Positions 34,004 to 45,779 of a stretch of 64,000 nucleotides of DNA are shown here, piece by piece (the first letter of the stretch is position 1; each line of letters starts with the position of its first letter). The DNA is taken from assembly GCA_028583605.1 (NCBI GenBank), contig CM053327.1:19393629-19457628 (forward strand), in the 5' to 3' direction. The translations under genes and the position numbers were made by a program. Source of the DNA: Dastarcus helophoroides (Eukaryota; Arthropoda; Insecta; Coleoptera; Bothrideridae). The notes beneath the pieces were generated by a model, which saw only the letters and a list, made by a program, of their open reading frames with translations, did not search any database and was not told the origin of the DNA.

Positions 34004-34261
34004 ATTTGGTGGCAGATATGAAAAATTAATGTCCTTTGGGTACGTGAAAACAATCCCAAAGCATTTTAGTCTATTGTCTCTCTTCAAGAAATCGTCTTTT
34101 ATAAACCGCAATTTAACGCCCTTTTCTGAACACATATCGTAATCTTTCCTCAAATTTGTTGTTGATTTTGTTTTTGCATTAGATGACATTGGAAAAGAAA
34201 TAGGTTGTTGGGTAAAGCCATTTTGCTCATTTTCTGCAACGTTGTCATACATCTCCCGCCT
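34004..34261 (-). other. Unassigned exon-like open frame
   Basis: On the minus strand, 258 bp (86 codons) are open from AGGCGGGAGATG just after an AG (intron side TTATGTTATAG) to AAT just before GTAAGA. Entry and exit would both be phase 0. The encoded peptide starts RREMYDNVAENEQNGFTQQP and ends INFSYLPPN. I do not recognise it. The acceptor lacks a strong pyrimidine tract and an A+T-rich genome gives chance frames, so it may be a transposon remnant. Confidence 0.25.
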
Positions 34262-34656
34262 CTATAACATAAAATTAGTTTCGATTATACAGGAGGTTCT
34301 GTAGTTTTTAGACAGAGGGTAACATTCTTTTAATATTATTAATTATAACCTGTATGCAATATAACCCATTTAGTTTTGAGTCACCATGTAGAACTTTTAT
34401 TTAATTTGCGATCTTAACGGGACTTTTTAAAAATTTTAGAGCTTGATAAAATATGTAAATACTTTCGAATGCCTACAAAATTCAAAACTCACTACATCAG
34501 TTTTTAACAATAAAATTATAAGATTTCATATTAGCAATTTTTTAGAAAAGAACTGTTTTCACAGTTGGAGTCACCGTCCCTGAACTAAGTCTATACTAAA
34601 TTTTATTTAAAACTTTTAATAATAACCATTTTATAAACAAGGAGAAAATACCTATT

Positions 34657-35000
34657 AGATACTTCCGGAATTGGACCGTGTTAAAGAATGACCAAAAAAT
34701 GTTAGGCGTTTTGTTTATCATCATAGGGGTCTTCTTTAGAAACAAAAAAAAGGAATAATAAATGAAAATTACAATAAATATGCAAGAAAATTATGTGAAA
34801 AATGAAAAAAACCCAAATTCACAACAGCCGAACACGAACCCTTAGTATGTCTATCATACCCGAGGCGAAACTCTTCCGAAATGAAAATTGGTGCAAAGGA
34901 CAAGACTTTTTAAGCAGGAAAGCGCCCTAACTCAGTATGTCCACCATACCAGAGGCGAAACTCATCACAGGATACAGCCAGGAATACGACGAAACTAGTT
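34657..35000 (-). mobile_element. PLE terminal-repeat remnant with two 90-bp units
   Basis: From 34,657 the sequence follows the PLE terminal repeat at 47,780-47,937 (CTTCCGG, TTGGACCGTGT, GGGGTCTTCTTTAG...AACAA, AATAATAAATGAAAA). It then continues into two tandem units of about 90 bp marked by TATGTCCACCATACC and GGCGAAACTC (34,845 and 34,935). The hammerhead region here is decayed (GGCGTTTTG instead of the GAAAC box on the minus strand). The PLE body is absent. Confidence 0.7.
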
Positions 35001-36880
35001 TAATTTAGGAAGTTGGGTCATGTCCTGTTATTTTGGATATCTATGTGCAGGTTAGTGAAATGCTTTAATAATTTAGTAGGTTCTACTTTGCCTTTCCTCT
35101 CATTACATACTAAACTTATATTTATAAAATGTTGCTTGTTTCATATATTTGATTAATTCCGAGGTAAATATATTTTTCCATTTAGATAGCAAATAGAAAG
35201 TTGGTACTCAAACATTAACTCCTTAGTTTTATTTTTATGTATGTAGGAAATAGTAACAAATAAAACAAAAGGTCGCATGTCCACTAATAACAAACCGTGG
35301 TCATCAATTTACATCAGGAACGCAGAAAGATCGATACGAGAGCCAACCGGCCGACATCGCCGTCGCAACGAGTCTGCACACTTCAGGAAGGCTGCACGAT
35401 GTAGCCTGGAACTTCTATAACTGTCTACGTGTCCACAGTGCCGACACTAATTCAAATAATAAATCTGATGTTGCCTGGACTGTCCTCCTCATCCTGTCTA
35501 CCCCGTCAAATACCACAGATTGCGCACCGCTTGATAACATTTAAATTTATCATTTCGCATTTCTCCGGAAGAAAATCTTGGAAAATGTCTGCTTCTGGTG
35601 CAGATATAGGAAGCGAAGGCACACATATGAGATTTTATTTAATAGAACGGGGATTTAATTTGAAGCTGGTGACCTGTTGAGACAACCGCACAATAGTTTA
35701 TATAGAGCATAAAGCTTTCGACAGGGAAGTAATAAAAAGAGGACAATTGTTCTACTCTGCCTAAGGCTAATATAGCGTTGTCGTATGGTCTGCGTTTCCG
35801 GGCTTTTCAAATTATTTTACGTATGTACAAAGCGAATAAAGTGAACAAAACTGCTTTCTGATCCAAAACTGGGACACCATCAAATAACTGGGACTTGTAT
35901 TTCTATCATGTTATGCATCACACAAAGCCTTAATCTGTTAGGTATTAGGTTACGGGGATACATGACATGAGTTATTTTAATCCAAGTTTAATATGTCTCC
36001 TTACTGGATTGAATATTTTATATGTATGTTTTGTTTTATATATAGTATAAACATAGATATTGTTACCAGTAATTGCGCAGATATTATCTTTTGAAGCTAG
36101 GAGTTATTAGTCGAGCTGGTGGTGGATTGATTTATATGTTATATTTAAAAATATGGTTACATTACAAATATATTTTTTATGTCAAACCCATTAAGGTAAT
36201 CGTCTTTAAGCTGTTGTTTTCCTAGAACTTTGCAAAGTTTCCACAAGTCAAACGCTGAATGTGCAAAAGCAAAAACAACTGTTAAAGTTGTGTCTTCTTA
36301 CGCATCTCTAAACAGCCAAATTATGCTACACTTAATGGGGTGCTTTATATTCCTCCGAGATGCCTAGTTAACATCAGTTTAGATCTTAGAAAGCTTCTAA
36401 GAAGTTGGGATGGTCGAGCTATTTAAAGCAATTATGTCGTCCTCAGATTAAATCAGCTGGTTTAATTACCTCTTTAGTTGGCAAAAAATCTCGCTTGAAA
36501 CGTTAATTAAAATAACGCTCTACGACGACGCTGATTTAAAAATGCTTTTCAAGCATTGGGTACCGCGAACGTGCTTAGTAGTTGGGTATTTTGTTTTTAT
36601 CCCACCAGTTTTAATTCTAGGTCACGTGAGAACTTGAGTCAATTTGCCAAACCGAAACTTGTGACCAAATCATATATAAACTTGTCCATTCTTTGTCTCT
36701 CAAGGATTTTATAGTTAATAATGCAACAAAAAAACCGAAACGCAGAATATGTAATTGGAGGAAAATGTTTTTAATAAAAGTCAAAGTCTCCATTTAAATA
36801 AGAAGATTTAATCTCCCAAGCATATTTTACAATATGTGAAGATTTGTTTTATAATTTAATAAATTCAAACATTGGCGCTA
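35001..36880. other. Intron-like sequence with a GC-richer block
   Basis: The block 35,280-35,700 is clearly less AT-rich than its surroundings (for example CCAACCGGCCGACATCGCCG near 35,345). A plus-strand frame at 35,429-35,680 is open for 83 codons but resembles nothing I know. Otherwise nothing is supported. Confidence 0.35.
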
Positions 36881-37120
36881 CTGATTCCCCGTTACCCGTT
36901 ACAACCATGGTAGGCGCAGAACCCACCATCGACAGTAGATAAGGCAGACATTTGAAAGATGCGTCGCCGGTGCTAGACCGTGCCATCATGTTAAAATTAT
37001 TCAGAGTTACAAAGTTGTACGATGACGAGCGAACTCGCGACCGATTGGTCTTGATCTAATAAAAGCGCTCCTTCCGACTCCGGTCGGAGCTCTGTTAGCA
37101 TGTATTAGCTCTAGAATTAC
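36881..37120 (-). rRNA. 18S rRNA fragment (dispersed rDNA pseudogene)
   Basis: Read on the minus strand, this is about 240 nt of the 5' part of eukaryotic 18S rRNA. It starts GTAATTCTAGAGCTAATACA and passes through GGAAGGAGCGCTTTTATTAG. It continues through CGGCGACGCATCTTTCAAAT and GGTTGTAACGGGTAACGGGG, and ends at GAATCAG. Variable positions and a few indels differ from a functional gene. It ends abruptly at both sides, with PLE repeat sequence starting at 37,121. It is not a working rRNA gene but an isolated fragment inside the intron. Confidence 0.9.
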
Positions 37121-37405
37121 GGTTTCACTATATCCACCATGCCCGGCGAAACTCTTCTGAAATAAAAAATGGTACAAAGGACATGATTATTTAAACATAA
37201 GAGAATGATATCTCAATGTGTCCACCATACCAGAGACGAAACTTTTCTGAAACTAAACAATTTTGTCCTTAGTGCCATTTTGATTGCTTAGTAACCAAAG
37301 TATTTAGTCTCTGGTGCGATGGGCTAACCTGCCTTCTGTCAAAATAGTCCTCTGCCTTGAACCATTTTTCATTTCAGAAGAGTTTCGTCTCTGGATATGA
37401 GGAAT
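37121..37405 (-). mobile_element. PLE ~90-bp tail units joined to the 18S fragment
   Basis: Two tandem copies of the PLE tail unit (marks TATATCCACCATGCC at 37,130 and TGTGTCCACCATACC at 37,217, each followed by the GGCGAAACTC/GACGAAACTT box) lie directly against the 18S piece. A third, inverted box (AGAAGAGTTTCGTCTCTGG) lies at 37,377-37,395. Orientation matches the PLE copy at 45-48 kb, so PLE and 18S are on the same strand here. Confidence 0.7.
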
Positions 37406-37409
37406 GGTG

Positions 37410-39155
37410 TGGACTGAATATTGATTTTCTGGATACATCGTTATAAATAGATGTAATCACATTATTTTCTTGTTGGTTTTCAAGTGTGTAAAAATACAAA
37501 GGGATTAGAGGACCAATAAGAGGTGAAAATTTGGTCTCATTCTGCCAGTATGTCTTTTGTATGCACATAATGATGCGATAACGCGATAAGTGTCTCATGA
37601 AATACATACGAATTAAACCACCAATTACTCATCTTTCAAGGGGCTATTTAACCGTTAATTTGCTTTCCTTTTAGAATGTATATATTTTTTTCTTTCGATG
37701 TTCTCTCTTTATTAATCCTTTCGAATACGTAGTCAAAATGAATGATGTGATCACTGAGACACCATGTATATACCCCAATATAAAAATATTACTCTTCTTT
37801 CTAAACGTTCGTTAGGTTTTATTTTCCAGTTGTAGAAGGTAAATAAATTGTTTACGAAAATGGAGGTTAAATAAGGTCTAAGGTTATTTTAGAAGAATGA
37901 TCGAAATGGACCATTTATTTGTAACGAAAAATGATAGCAAAGCTACCCAGATAATCCTAGACGAAACATATAAATTATTCTAATTGAAAATATTTCAGAC
38001 ACAGGTGAATCACCAATACTTCACCAGTAACCCAAATTAAAATGCCCTCCAATGCAATAGAAGATCCCTTCCTAACATACCAGCTTGGTGGTAGAGTTAG
38101 CTGAAGCGTCAACTGTTGAATAATAAGCGCCATTGATTCGATTCCCATATTGACTGTTTAGTGTTGCAAGGGAATTAATTTATTCTGTTGTTTTTCACCT
38201 TTAAGCAGGAAATTTAAGAAATGATTTTCGGTAATAAACTCAAGAAACACTTCTAATCCATTTTTCATCCTAAAATTGCTAAAAGAAATTCTGCCTGCTG
38301 TATTTGGCAAGAGTTCTACCGCTTTTATCATATCACTTTGCTAAAAGTGAATTTATTTATTCTGAATTACCTGTACTCAGGTTAACTATAATGATCATTT
38401 TTATTTGAATTCCTGCCAATATTTGGCTGAGTAGAATTTTGCTCACGATAGATACATTGAACGTGAAGTACGATGCGGCTAAAACAACATAAAAGAAATT
38501 CTTTGGGGTATAAATGTTATGGCACTGATAAAGATATAGATAGATATTCATCTCGATAAACACACCAGAAAATGGGTAATTTTGTTTCAAAGTTTTTTGT
38601 GAATTATATGGATAGCAGATATTCACGTAAATAAGTATAAAATTTTTGATAGAATCAAAGGTGCACGCCATGGAAATTGATTTTCTAATTTACAGTTAAA
38701 TGTTTGCAGAAAAGCAGAAAGTTCCTCTTCAAGTTTAAGACATAAAAATTTTCTTTTGGCTCGAAAACTATTCCTACATAACATATACATATATCTTATA
38801 GCACATGCTTTTCACAAAAATATATTCCTTATCATATTGGAATTTCCTTATGACCAGTAACAGTGGTTGTAAATAAAAATGTTTTTTCGGCAATAAGCTT
38901 ATTGTTTAGTGAACTTACTTCAAGAATTTAAAGATAAAATTGTCAGCTAAAAGTCACTGCGCAATTTGTGCAGCTTCTATTTCGATGACTAACTACTAAC
39001 TAAATTTCATTTCTGTCGCAGTTTCTAGCTATTTTTCAGCTATTTTACATTGTATATCAGTAGTGATTATTATTTTTGGGCTATGTCAGTTCCGAAATAA
39101 ATAAATTTGACGTGTCAGCTTTCACACGCTTGTCTTAATTTCGTCATCCTTTGAA
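37410..39155. other. Intron-like AT-rich sequence
   Basis: Nothing is supported apart from the tRNA-like block listed separately and a short segment at 38,692-38,740 that matches 3,940-3,990. Confidence 0.4.
38075..38150 (+). repeat. tRNA-like block, possible SINE head
   Basis: CAGCTTGGTGGTAGAG (38,081-38,096) resembles a tRNA A box and GATTCGATTCC (38,135-38,145) resembles a B box. The A-to-B distance is about 10 nt longer than in a normal tRNA, and no acceptor stem closes around it. It is better read as a tRNA-derived SINE remnant than a tRNA gene. Confidence 0.3.
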
Positions 39156-39159
39156 CAAA

Positions 39160-39590
39160 GTACATAAAACAATTTTTATGGAATGAAGAGAAACAACTTT
39201 TCTTTAAATTAAGTTTTATATCTTACATTTTTCCACTGAACCTAAGAGGAACTTGACCTACAATATGTATAAAATTTATAAAAATCTGAGATTTCGAGTT
39301 TCAGTTTCCTCTAATAAACTATATTTTGATTTAATAAAATTTAAACTACTTGACCAATCATTTTCAAAGTCAATAAAATTCTATTTTGAGTAATTCCAAA
39401 TCAATAGAAGCAAGAATTACCTCCTGAAGCATGATAACAGACATTAACACAGACTGACAGTAGTTTTTCAATGAGGAATTTTTGAGTTTACCGTAATTTA
39501 AAAAATGTATTTAGCACCTATTAAAAAGCTATATTACAACTGATTTTCTGCAAAAAAAAGTCCTGTTTTTTATTTGAGATATTTTAATTT
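39160..39590. repeat. Dispersed repeat, copy 2 (partner at 5.1 kb)
   Basis: Same order of shared words as 5,085-5,510 (see copy 1). Differences are point changes and short indels, for example an extra block of about 20 bp before AAAAAGCTATATTACAAC. Not recognised. Confidence 0.7.
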
Positions 39591-40129
39591 GCAGAATATA
39601 ATCTTCTGCACCTCAGTTTGCTTCTAAATGGCCTGTGGTTTATTGATTAATGAATATTATGTTCTTACCAATAAAGCTATAAGGTTCACAATATTTACAG
39701 TGACTCACAGCTTAAATGATGCAGTTATCATATTTTAATATAAAAGCGCATATAAAAATAACCAAATGACAACTGGGGGAAATGTTGGTTGTAGTAAATA
39801 GGGGGATGTATATGTAATTTATCTCTAAAATAATATCAATACAATGTTGACAATAACCAAAACATAAATGAAAATTTGTGCCCATATCACCAGAATTACG
39901 GAAGAATTTTCCAATTTTGTCAATTGTTAGATGTTTATAATAGTAAATTTATGCCAAATGTTTGTAAAACAGACACAAATAGATGTGCGGACCATCATAC
40001 CACAATTGAGAAGTCACAAATGATGATTGACCATTCTAATAATGGTTATAACGATACAAAATTCCTAAAATGGTTAAACAGGTCAAGAAACAGTTTAACA
40101 TATTATGAAACATTACAATAAACCAAAAT

Positions 40130-41922
40130 GGGACCTTAAATAAATTAACAAAAGTTTATAACAAAATTTTTACTTAATACGACAAGGAGCGGATGTAAGA
40201 ACAAGCACCAAAATCCCCAAATTAAGTTCTTCAAAGTTAACAATAGAAATTCATGACATCAAAAAACAATGTTGCACAAAAAATACGACCTGTTTCAAGG
40301 GGAGTTCATTTACACGGAGAACAGCTTGGAATATACCCCTCAAAAGAAAACTAAGAATGGAATTCACTCAGAAGCATCTTAATAAATGAATGATCTGCGT
40401 GAAGTCAGTAAAATTGGCGGATGAAACGAAATTTAACCTTTTTTCATCAGATGGGAAGATAACTTTAAAAGAAAACCTAAAGAAGGATTAAAATTTAAGA
40501 ATTTGAAATTTACAGTTTAACAAAGTGGTCAACACGTGATGCTTTGGGGTTGTATGTCTTTTGTCGAGGTCGGCAAAAAGCACTTTAGTGACCGTATAAT
40601 GGGTTAGTATTATTATTTCAATATTTTAAAACAGTTCCTACAATATGGTGCTGAAAAATTAAACATTCAACAGAATTTTCAATTTTATTACAACAACCCA
40701 AAATTTTCAGAATGTACTGTACGAGAAGGGTTATTTCAAAATTGTCTGGCGTCTCTTAATACACCACCCAGTGGCGTGCATACATTGAAGCCAAAAAAGC
40801 ATTGCCTATCGTAGCAAAATCAGAAAAAGAAATGTAAACGTATACTTGTATTAAAAATAATGTTTCATTACAGCGAGACAAAATTTCTTTTATTTAATAC
40901 TTCGCTTCTCCTTTCTACCTTCATGGAGAACAAACCTTTTCAATTAATTTAATTTATTAACGTGGATACAGCATTCCCATAAAAACACCATTATAATATT
41001 CACAATGGGTAGCTTATAAGACCTATGAATAGGTACCCATCGACAATACTATAGCTATAGCGCTTATATGGAGATGTAAAGGCTGCACCTTTTGCACCTA
41101 ATATGTTAATATGACAGCGACATCTTTGTTGATGTAGACGCACATTACGGTAAAATTTTCTGTTTTGGTAAATCCCCTAGATATTATGTTCTAATGCAAT
41201 TTGTTACTCTTGTGGTTCGGGTGTTTTATGTTTTGTGATGTTTATTAGTACAAATTGAATTTATTAGTCTTTTGTAAAAAAAAATTAAAATAACAAAAAT
41301 AGTACTAAATTGTTCTGTTAGTATTAGTTTATTGGTCCATTAATGATGGCACCAAAATTTACTGTGAATACGATTATTGTGTAAACGGTTTACAGTAGAT
41401 AACAAAAATCATTGCTGTCCAGATTATTTTAGAACAAACAGGAAATCATCGTGACAGGACATATTATTCCTTCACTGCGTCACCTGCGTTACCTAGATAT
41501 TTTAATATAGTAACATCTTGGATAATTATGGGCGCTTATTTTCAAATGGAAAAAATGTGTTGGCTAAGAAGTAAAACATGATGTTCCACTTAACGTGCGA
41601 ATAAGATCATTGCAAGGATTTTCTGATCTGTAAGAAAACGAATCGGAATGATCGGATATCAGATTGCCTACCCTGTCCAGAAAGCCACTGCACGCTACTG
41701 ACACCACCACTATCATCTAAAATTAATATAATAGAAAATGTATGGTCAATATAAAAGAAAAAAGTCGCTAAACATAACGCGAACAATAAAAATGGGTCAA
41801 AGATGATCATTGAAGAGCGAAAGGCAATTTCTTCTCAATACACCCAAATCTTAGTAGAGACAATGCCTAAAAAATTACAGGCAATTATTGATAACAAAGA
41901 GATATCTTTAGATTACTGATAA
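40130..41922 (+). pseudogene. Tc1 transposase, many stops, split by insertion
   Basis: Before the insertion, shifted frames preserve LTxEIHD-like and VHLHGEQLGIYPS remnants, then MKRNLTFFHQMGR (Tc1 pattern DETKFNLFSSDG; ~40,420) and MLWGCMSFV-like sequence (~40,540). After it, NIIENVWSI (~41,730) and SSQYTQILVETMPKKLQAII (~41,830-41,890) match the end of Tc1 transposases, finishing DNKEISLDY then a stop. The first Asp is damaged and many stops interrupt the frame. The two halves flank the hAT insertion exactly at the PPxSPxxN block. Confidence 0.8.
40769..41700. mobile_element. Non-autonomous hAT element, 932 bp
   Basis: The ends are CAGTGGCGTGCA and, reversed, CAGTAGCGTGCA. They are flanked by the perfect 8-bp duplication ACACCACC (40,761-40,768 and 41,701-41,708). 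The 8-bp length and CAGTGGCG ends mark the hAT superfamily. It has no transposase. Being inside the Tc1 gene, it is younger than that copy. Confidence 0.9.
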
Positions 41923-42178
41923 AGTACAAATTTATGGAATTTTATGATTAAAATTATGACTGCATCATTTTAGTTGTGAGCTTTATTCTATAAGTGCATC
42001 TTTTTGTTTGCATTTGTTTGTCAGGTACATTACTTTTAGAGCTTGATATACAATAAAGTTTGAACTATATTTGCAAAGGTTTATAACTGTTACTAACTCT
42101 TTGTGTTTAGTTTTTTTTTGTATGTTTATGCCAGTAGTTTTATGTGCTGTATGCTCATTTAATCTGTGAGTCACTGTA

Positions 42179-45136
42179 TTTATTTAAATGCCCGTGTTTC
42201 TGCAGTTAAAACAATTATATGAGCCATCCTAAAAACATAGTGTAAACAAGAATGATATCAACCATGGCAACCGAGGGTACTCGCACAAGGTCAGCGATCT
42301 CAGGGATCGAGTGCGACAGGAGTGCTGAGGGAAAAAGTGCTTGCGATGAACCGAAATGCGGCGGCTGGGTTGAGGCATTCATTCGGGGTGATTCATGGGA
42401 GACGTATGGGCGCGGCTAGCTAACGTTAACATTGATGGTTAAATGTATAGATTTTACTTTGTCTTTTCAAATGTTACAGTTTGATATTTTTGTAATAAAC
42501 GGTTGTTTACAAGAATTATTTTAAAACGTGCACAATTTGTTCAACGAACTGGAACTCATTGATTCCACTCAAATGGAAATAGTCTGGAGGGACATTTGTC
42601 ATCTCTTTAATTCGAAATTTCAATTTTACATTTTTCTTTACAAGTATGCCTTATTAATGGATAATAGTGTAACATGTAACTAATTTGAAGTATTCCATAA
42701 ATGTTCCATCTTCTTTAAGACGAGTTAAGTTAAACATTTATTATTCTGATGACACGGTCCTGTCCGTGTGCGTAAAAGAAATCGTTATTTAGCGTTACGT
42801 AATTTATTGACCCTTCATTTGTTTTCAAATTTAGGTTGTCCTTCAACGGTAGTAGCAAGTTTTTGGCCCATTGAAAACCCCTTAAAGGGTATAAGCTTCA
42901 AAAAATAACATTTTGTTTATAAGGTACAAAGCTTTCGAGACTCATTCACCTCCCAAAGTAAAGCTGTAATTCGTCATGGAAAGTATTTTTGACTTTCTAT
43001 GAAAGAAAAACTCATTTAAGAATTTTGCTTTATGAAATTCCGCTAATAAGTTTCCCAACATTTGCAAATGCTTTTGAAAGAGGCTTTGTCATCGAAGTTT
43101 AACGTATTAACCCAGGGATACAGATTATGTTGTGTGCCGTTTATTTTGTTGTATTTAGGGTGTACCTTTAGAACTAAAATCCGGTGAGCTAGGGGCCATT
43201 CAGTTTTTCAATCTTCTGTTATTTGCCGATCTGGGATCATTCGGTCAAATGATCACACACAAATTATGAGCAAGGGCGAGATGATGTAATATGTGTGAAT
43301 TTTAATTTATCATGGAAGTATGCGGCTTTGTACTCTATGATATTATTGGAAAGCTCCTTCAGCGGTGTTTTGAATTAAACCTGAATACATGGGTTATTTG
43401 CGTGGTAGTTACATTAATATCCAATTCACGCACATGCATAAAATCTTAATATTCTTAAAGAAATGTCAGTCATACGTAATGTTTTAATAAGTTGATTAAA
43501 TTAATATTAATAACTCACCACTCATTAAAATAAAATTTTTAATAACAACAAATACACACATTTTGCTTCAAAAAATTCTAGAAAAAAGGATCTCCAAAAT
43601 TGCACTGTAAATATTTTTGTGATGTGAATAAAATAAAAGGTTTTAATTCAGGTAAAAAACCTAATATTACATAAAATATTGAAATTTTAATATGTTAGGA
43701 TTTTCCAGAATTACGATCAAAGTCACTTTTGTTTAATTCCAGCAGTAAAATAAATCTTATAAGCTGATATTGTGCTATTTTAATATTAGTAGTGCACTTG
43801 TGCGATAACCATTCGTTGCAGTGACATTGGCTCTTGGGTATTACCCATTGAATATTGGTAATTTCATGTGTTAATTTTGTAGCACATATTCAGGATAGTT
43901 CTTTTTATTTTGTCCATATCCAACATTTTGCCATCAACAGCTTTACTCGTTATATGTATGTATATTTGCCGGCATATGTCGTATTAATTTAATATCTCTA
44001 TTGCTTTCTTTCTGATTCAATATTTATAAAATAAAAGTTTTGCGAAATAGTGTACAAGCAGATTTATTTAAAATATTTAACTTCCGATCATAACAAACAA
44101 TTTGCCAAATATGTATCTAGACATAAACAATTTAATCGAACTAAATTTCAGACATAAAAAAATTCCAATTATGTATTAATTAGTAAAAACTACAATTACT
44201 GGAAATGAATGGATAAAATAGTAAAAGAAGGTGGGAAACAATACGTTTAATACTTACGCTATAGAAGAAGAAATTATCCGTTTGTGGAACACCAAAAACC
44301 TTGTCAATGATAAATTTGCAGATATTTTTCTATTTGAACAAAACTATACTTTTATTTTGGGTGTTGAAATTCGGGTCCGACTTTTCCTTCGTAACGAAAA
44401 TTGACTTGAATTTTATCCAGAATATTTTTACCTGGCGTTGGACACTCAATTATGCTGTATTTTGTATACAATTCATGTAGTGCTTAATGATGCTTAAACA
44501 GTTACATATGGAATATGATAAACTGGATAATTATAACATAATATGTAGCAATTAAAAATCAAATAATTAAAATTAAACAATCGCGAGTTGTCGAAGGAGT
44601 TTTCGGTGGGGTGTATTAAAATGATAAAAGTGTTTCCCAACTCTACTGTGAATAAATTATAGCGAGCTCTTGTCAATTATCAAGCTCGACAAATAAAACT
44701 GGCCCAGTGCAACCACTTAATAACCGCAGCTTAACAAATGTTCCGATATGAGCACCGAAGAGAATCAATGGCAAATATGGTGAAGGTGCCAGGCAAATTT
44801 AGTTACAGGGCAGGGCAGATCTATAACTAACTTAGATTTCGAGATTTTACCATATTTCACAGTGCTGATTCTATTTCTTTTCTTCTATTTTTAAGTAAAA
44901 ATTTTCAAATATTTAAAACTTATTGTTGAAAAGCTTTTAAAATGTCAGACTCTCACATAAGGTAGTATTTTCCATTTTCTTTTTTTAGTAATTCATAATG
45001 GGGAAACATTACGTGCATCATCTTGGTATGTTATTAAGAGATAACATGGATAACTTTGTATCATAACAGATTGACTTTAAATAAGTATCACTGAGTTTTA
45101 AACAAATAATTATTTTCCTGAAAAAGTAAAAGTAAA
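42179..45136. other. Intron-like sequence with a GC-rich block
   Basis: A GC-rich block at 42,255-42,425 (for example GAAATGCGGCGGCTGGGTTG) has a 62-codon frame open on the minus strand but no recognisable protein. The rest is AT-rich with nothing supported. Confidence 0.35.
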
Positions 45137-45245
45137 ATCGTAGGGGGCTTCTTCAGGAACAAAGAAAAGAAACAATAAATGAAAAGAAGAATATGGGGGA
45201 ATATGCAAAAAAGAAAGAATGAAAAGAACAATTTCAAAACATCAG

Positions 45246-45430
45246 AGCACGGTAACTCAGTATGTCCACCATACCAGAGGCGAAACTCTTCTGAATTGAA
45301 AATTGATACAATGGATAAGAAAGTTTAGACAGAAGAGCACGGTAACTCAGTTATGTCCACCATACCAGTATCGAAACTCTTCTGACAGGAAAGAAGGAAA
45401 GGGAAACTTTATACATCATTCGTTTGCGCG
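45246..45430. repeat. PLE tail tandem repeat, ~90-bp unit
   Basis: Two copies of a unit beginning GAGCACGGTAACTCAG (45,245 and 45,335), each with the TATGTCCACCATACCAG and CGAAACTCTTCTGA marks. They lie between the endonuclease stop and the downstream direct repeat. The same unit recurs in pairs at 34.85 and 37.13 kb. Confidence 0.8.
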
Positions 45431-45431
45431 A

Positions 45432-45773
45432 TCACTTCCGAAGATTTCCGATGGTTGGTTTCCAGATGGAGGAAAGCATGTAAACGTCGTCTCTCTTGAT
45501 GTTTTTGGGGAATTTTTGGATTTCAATGGCCTCGCGTATCTTTCTGTTATAGTAATTGGGAATATTGGATATAACTGAAATATTATCAAAGAGAATCTTA
45601 TGTCCGGTCTCTTGTTGATGTTCGGCAATGGCTGTCTGCAAAAATAAACCATACCTTAGACATCTTTGGTGCTCGGATATTCGCGTCTTAAATGATCGCC
45701 CCGTTTCTCCGATGTACACTGAACCACAAGAACAACTAATGCTGTACACACCATTAAAAAAAAAGGATAACAT
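45432..45773 (-). pseudogene. PLE GIY-YIG endonuclease domain
   Basis: About 110 residues. GVYSISCSCGSVYIGETGRS gives the GIY...YIG motif with the catalytic Arg in GRSFKTRISEH. AIAEHQQETGHKILFD gives the conserved His, and REAIEIQKFPKN the catalytic Glu. The domain nicks target DNA to prime reverse transcription. It is in the same frame as the RT and separated from it by one TAA at 45,780-45,782. The C-terminus is complete (stop at 45,432). Confidence 0.88.
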
Positions 45774-45779
45774 TTTATC

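Larger units (their letters stand above)
39698..42176 (+). mobile_element. Tc1-type transposon interrupted by a hAT MITE
   Basis: The ends CAGTGACTCACAGCTTAAAT (39,698 on) and, reversed, CAGTGACTCACAGATTAAAT (ending 42,176) match, with TA on both flanks (39,696-39,697 and 42,177-42,178). Removing the 932-bp insertion and its 8-bp duplication leaves about 1.54 kb, the right size for Tc1. The coding region is heavily decayed. Confidence 0.87.

Noticed and set aside
36881..37120. Functional rRNA gene
   Set aside because: Only about 240 nt of 18S are present, with changes and abrupt ends, so it is a fragment and not a gene.
45246..45430. CGAAACTC box of the 90-bp unit as a second hammerhead
   Set aside because: No CUGANGA core lies at a workable distance on the same strand.
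45416..45652. Minus-strand 78-codon frame and plus-strand 91-codon frame beside the PLE endonuclease
   Set aside because: Both are shadow frames of the GIY-YIG domain, which has the conserved residues.
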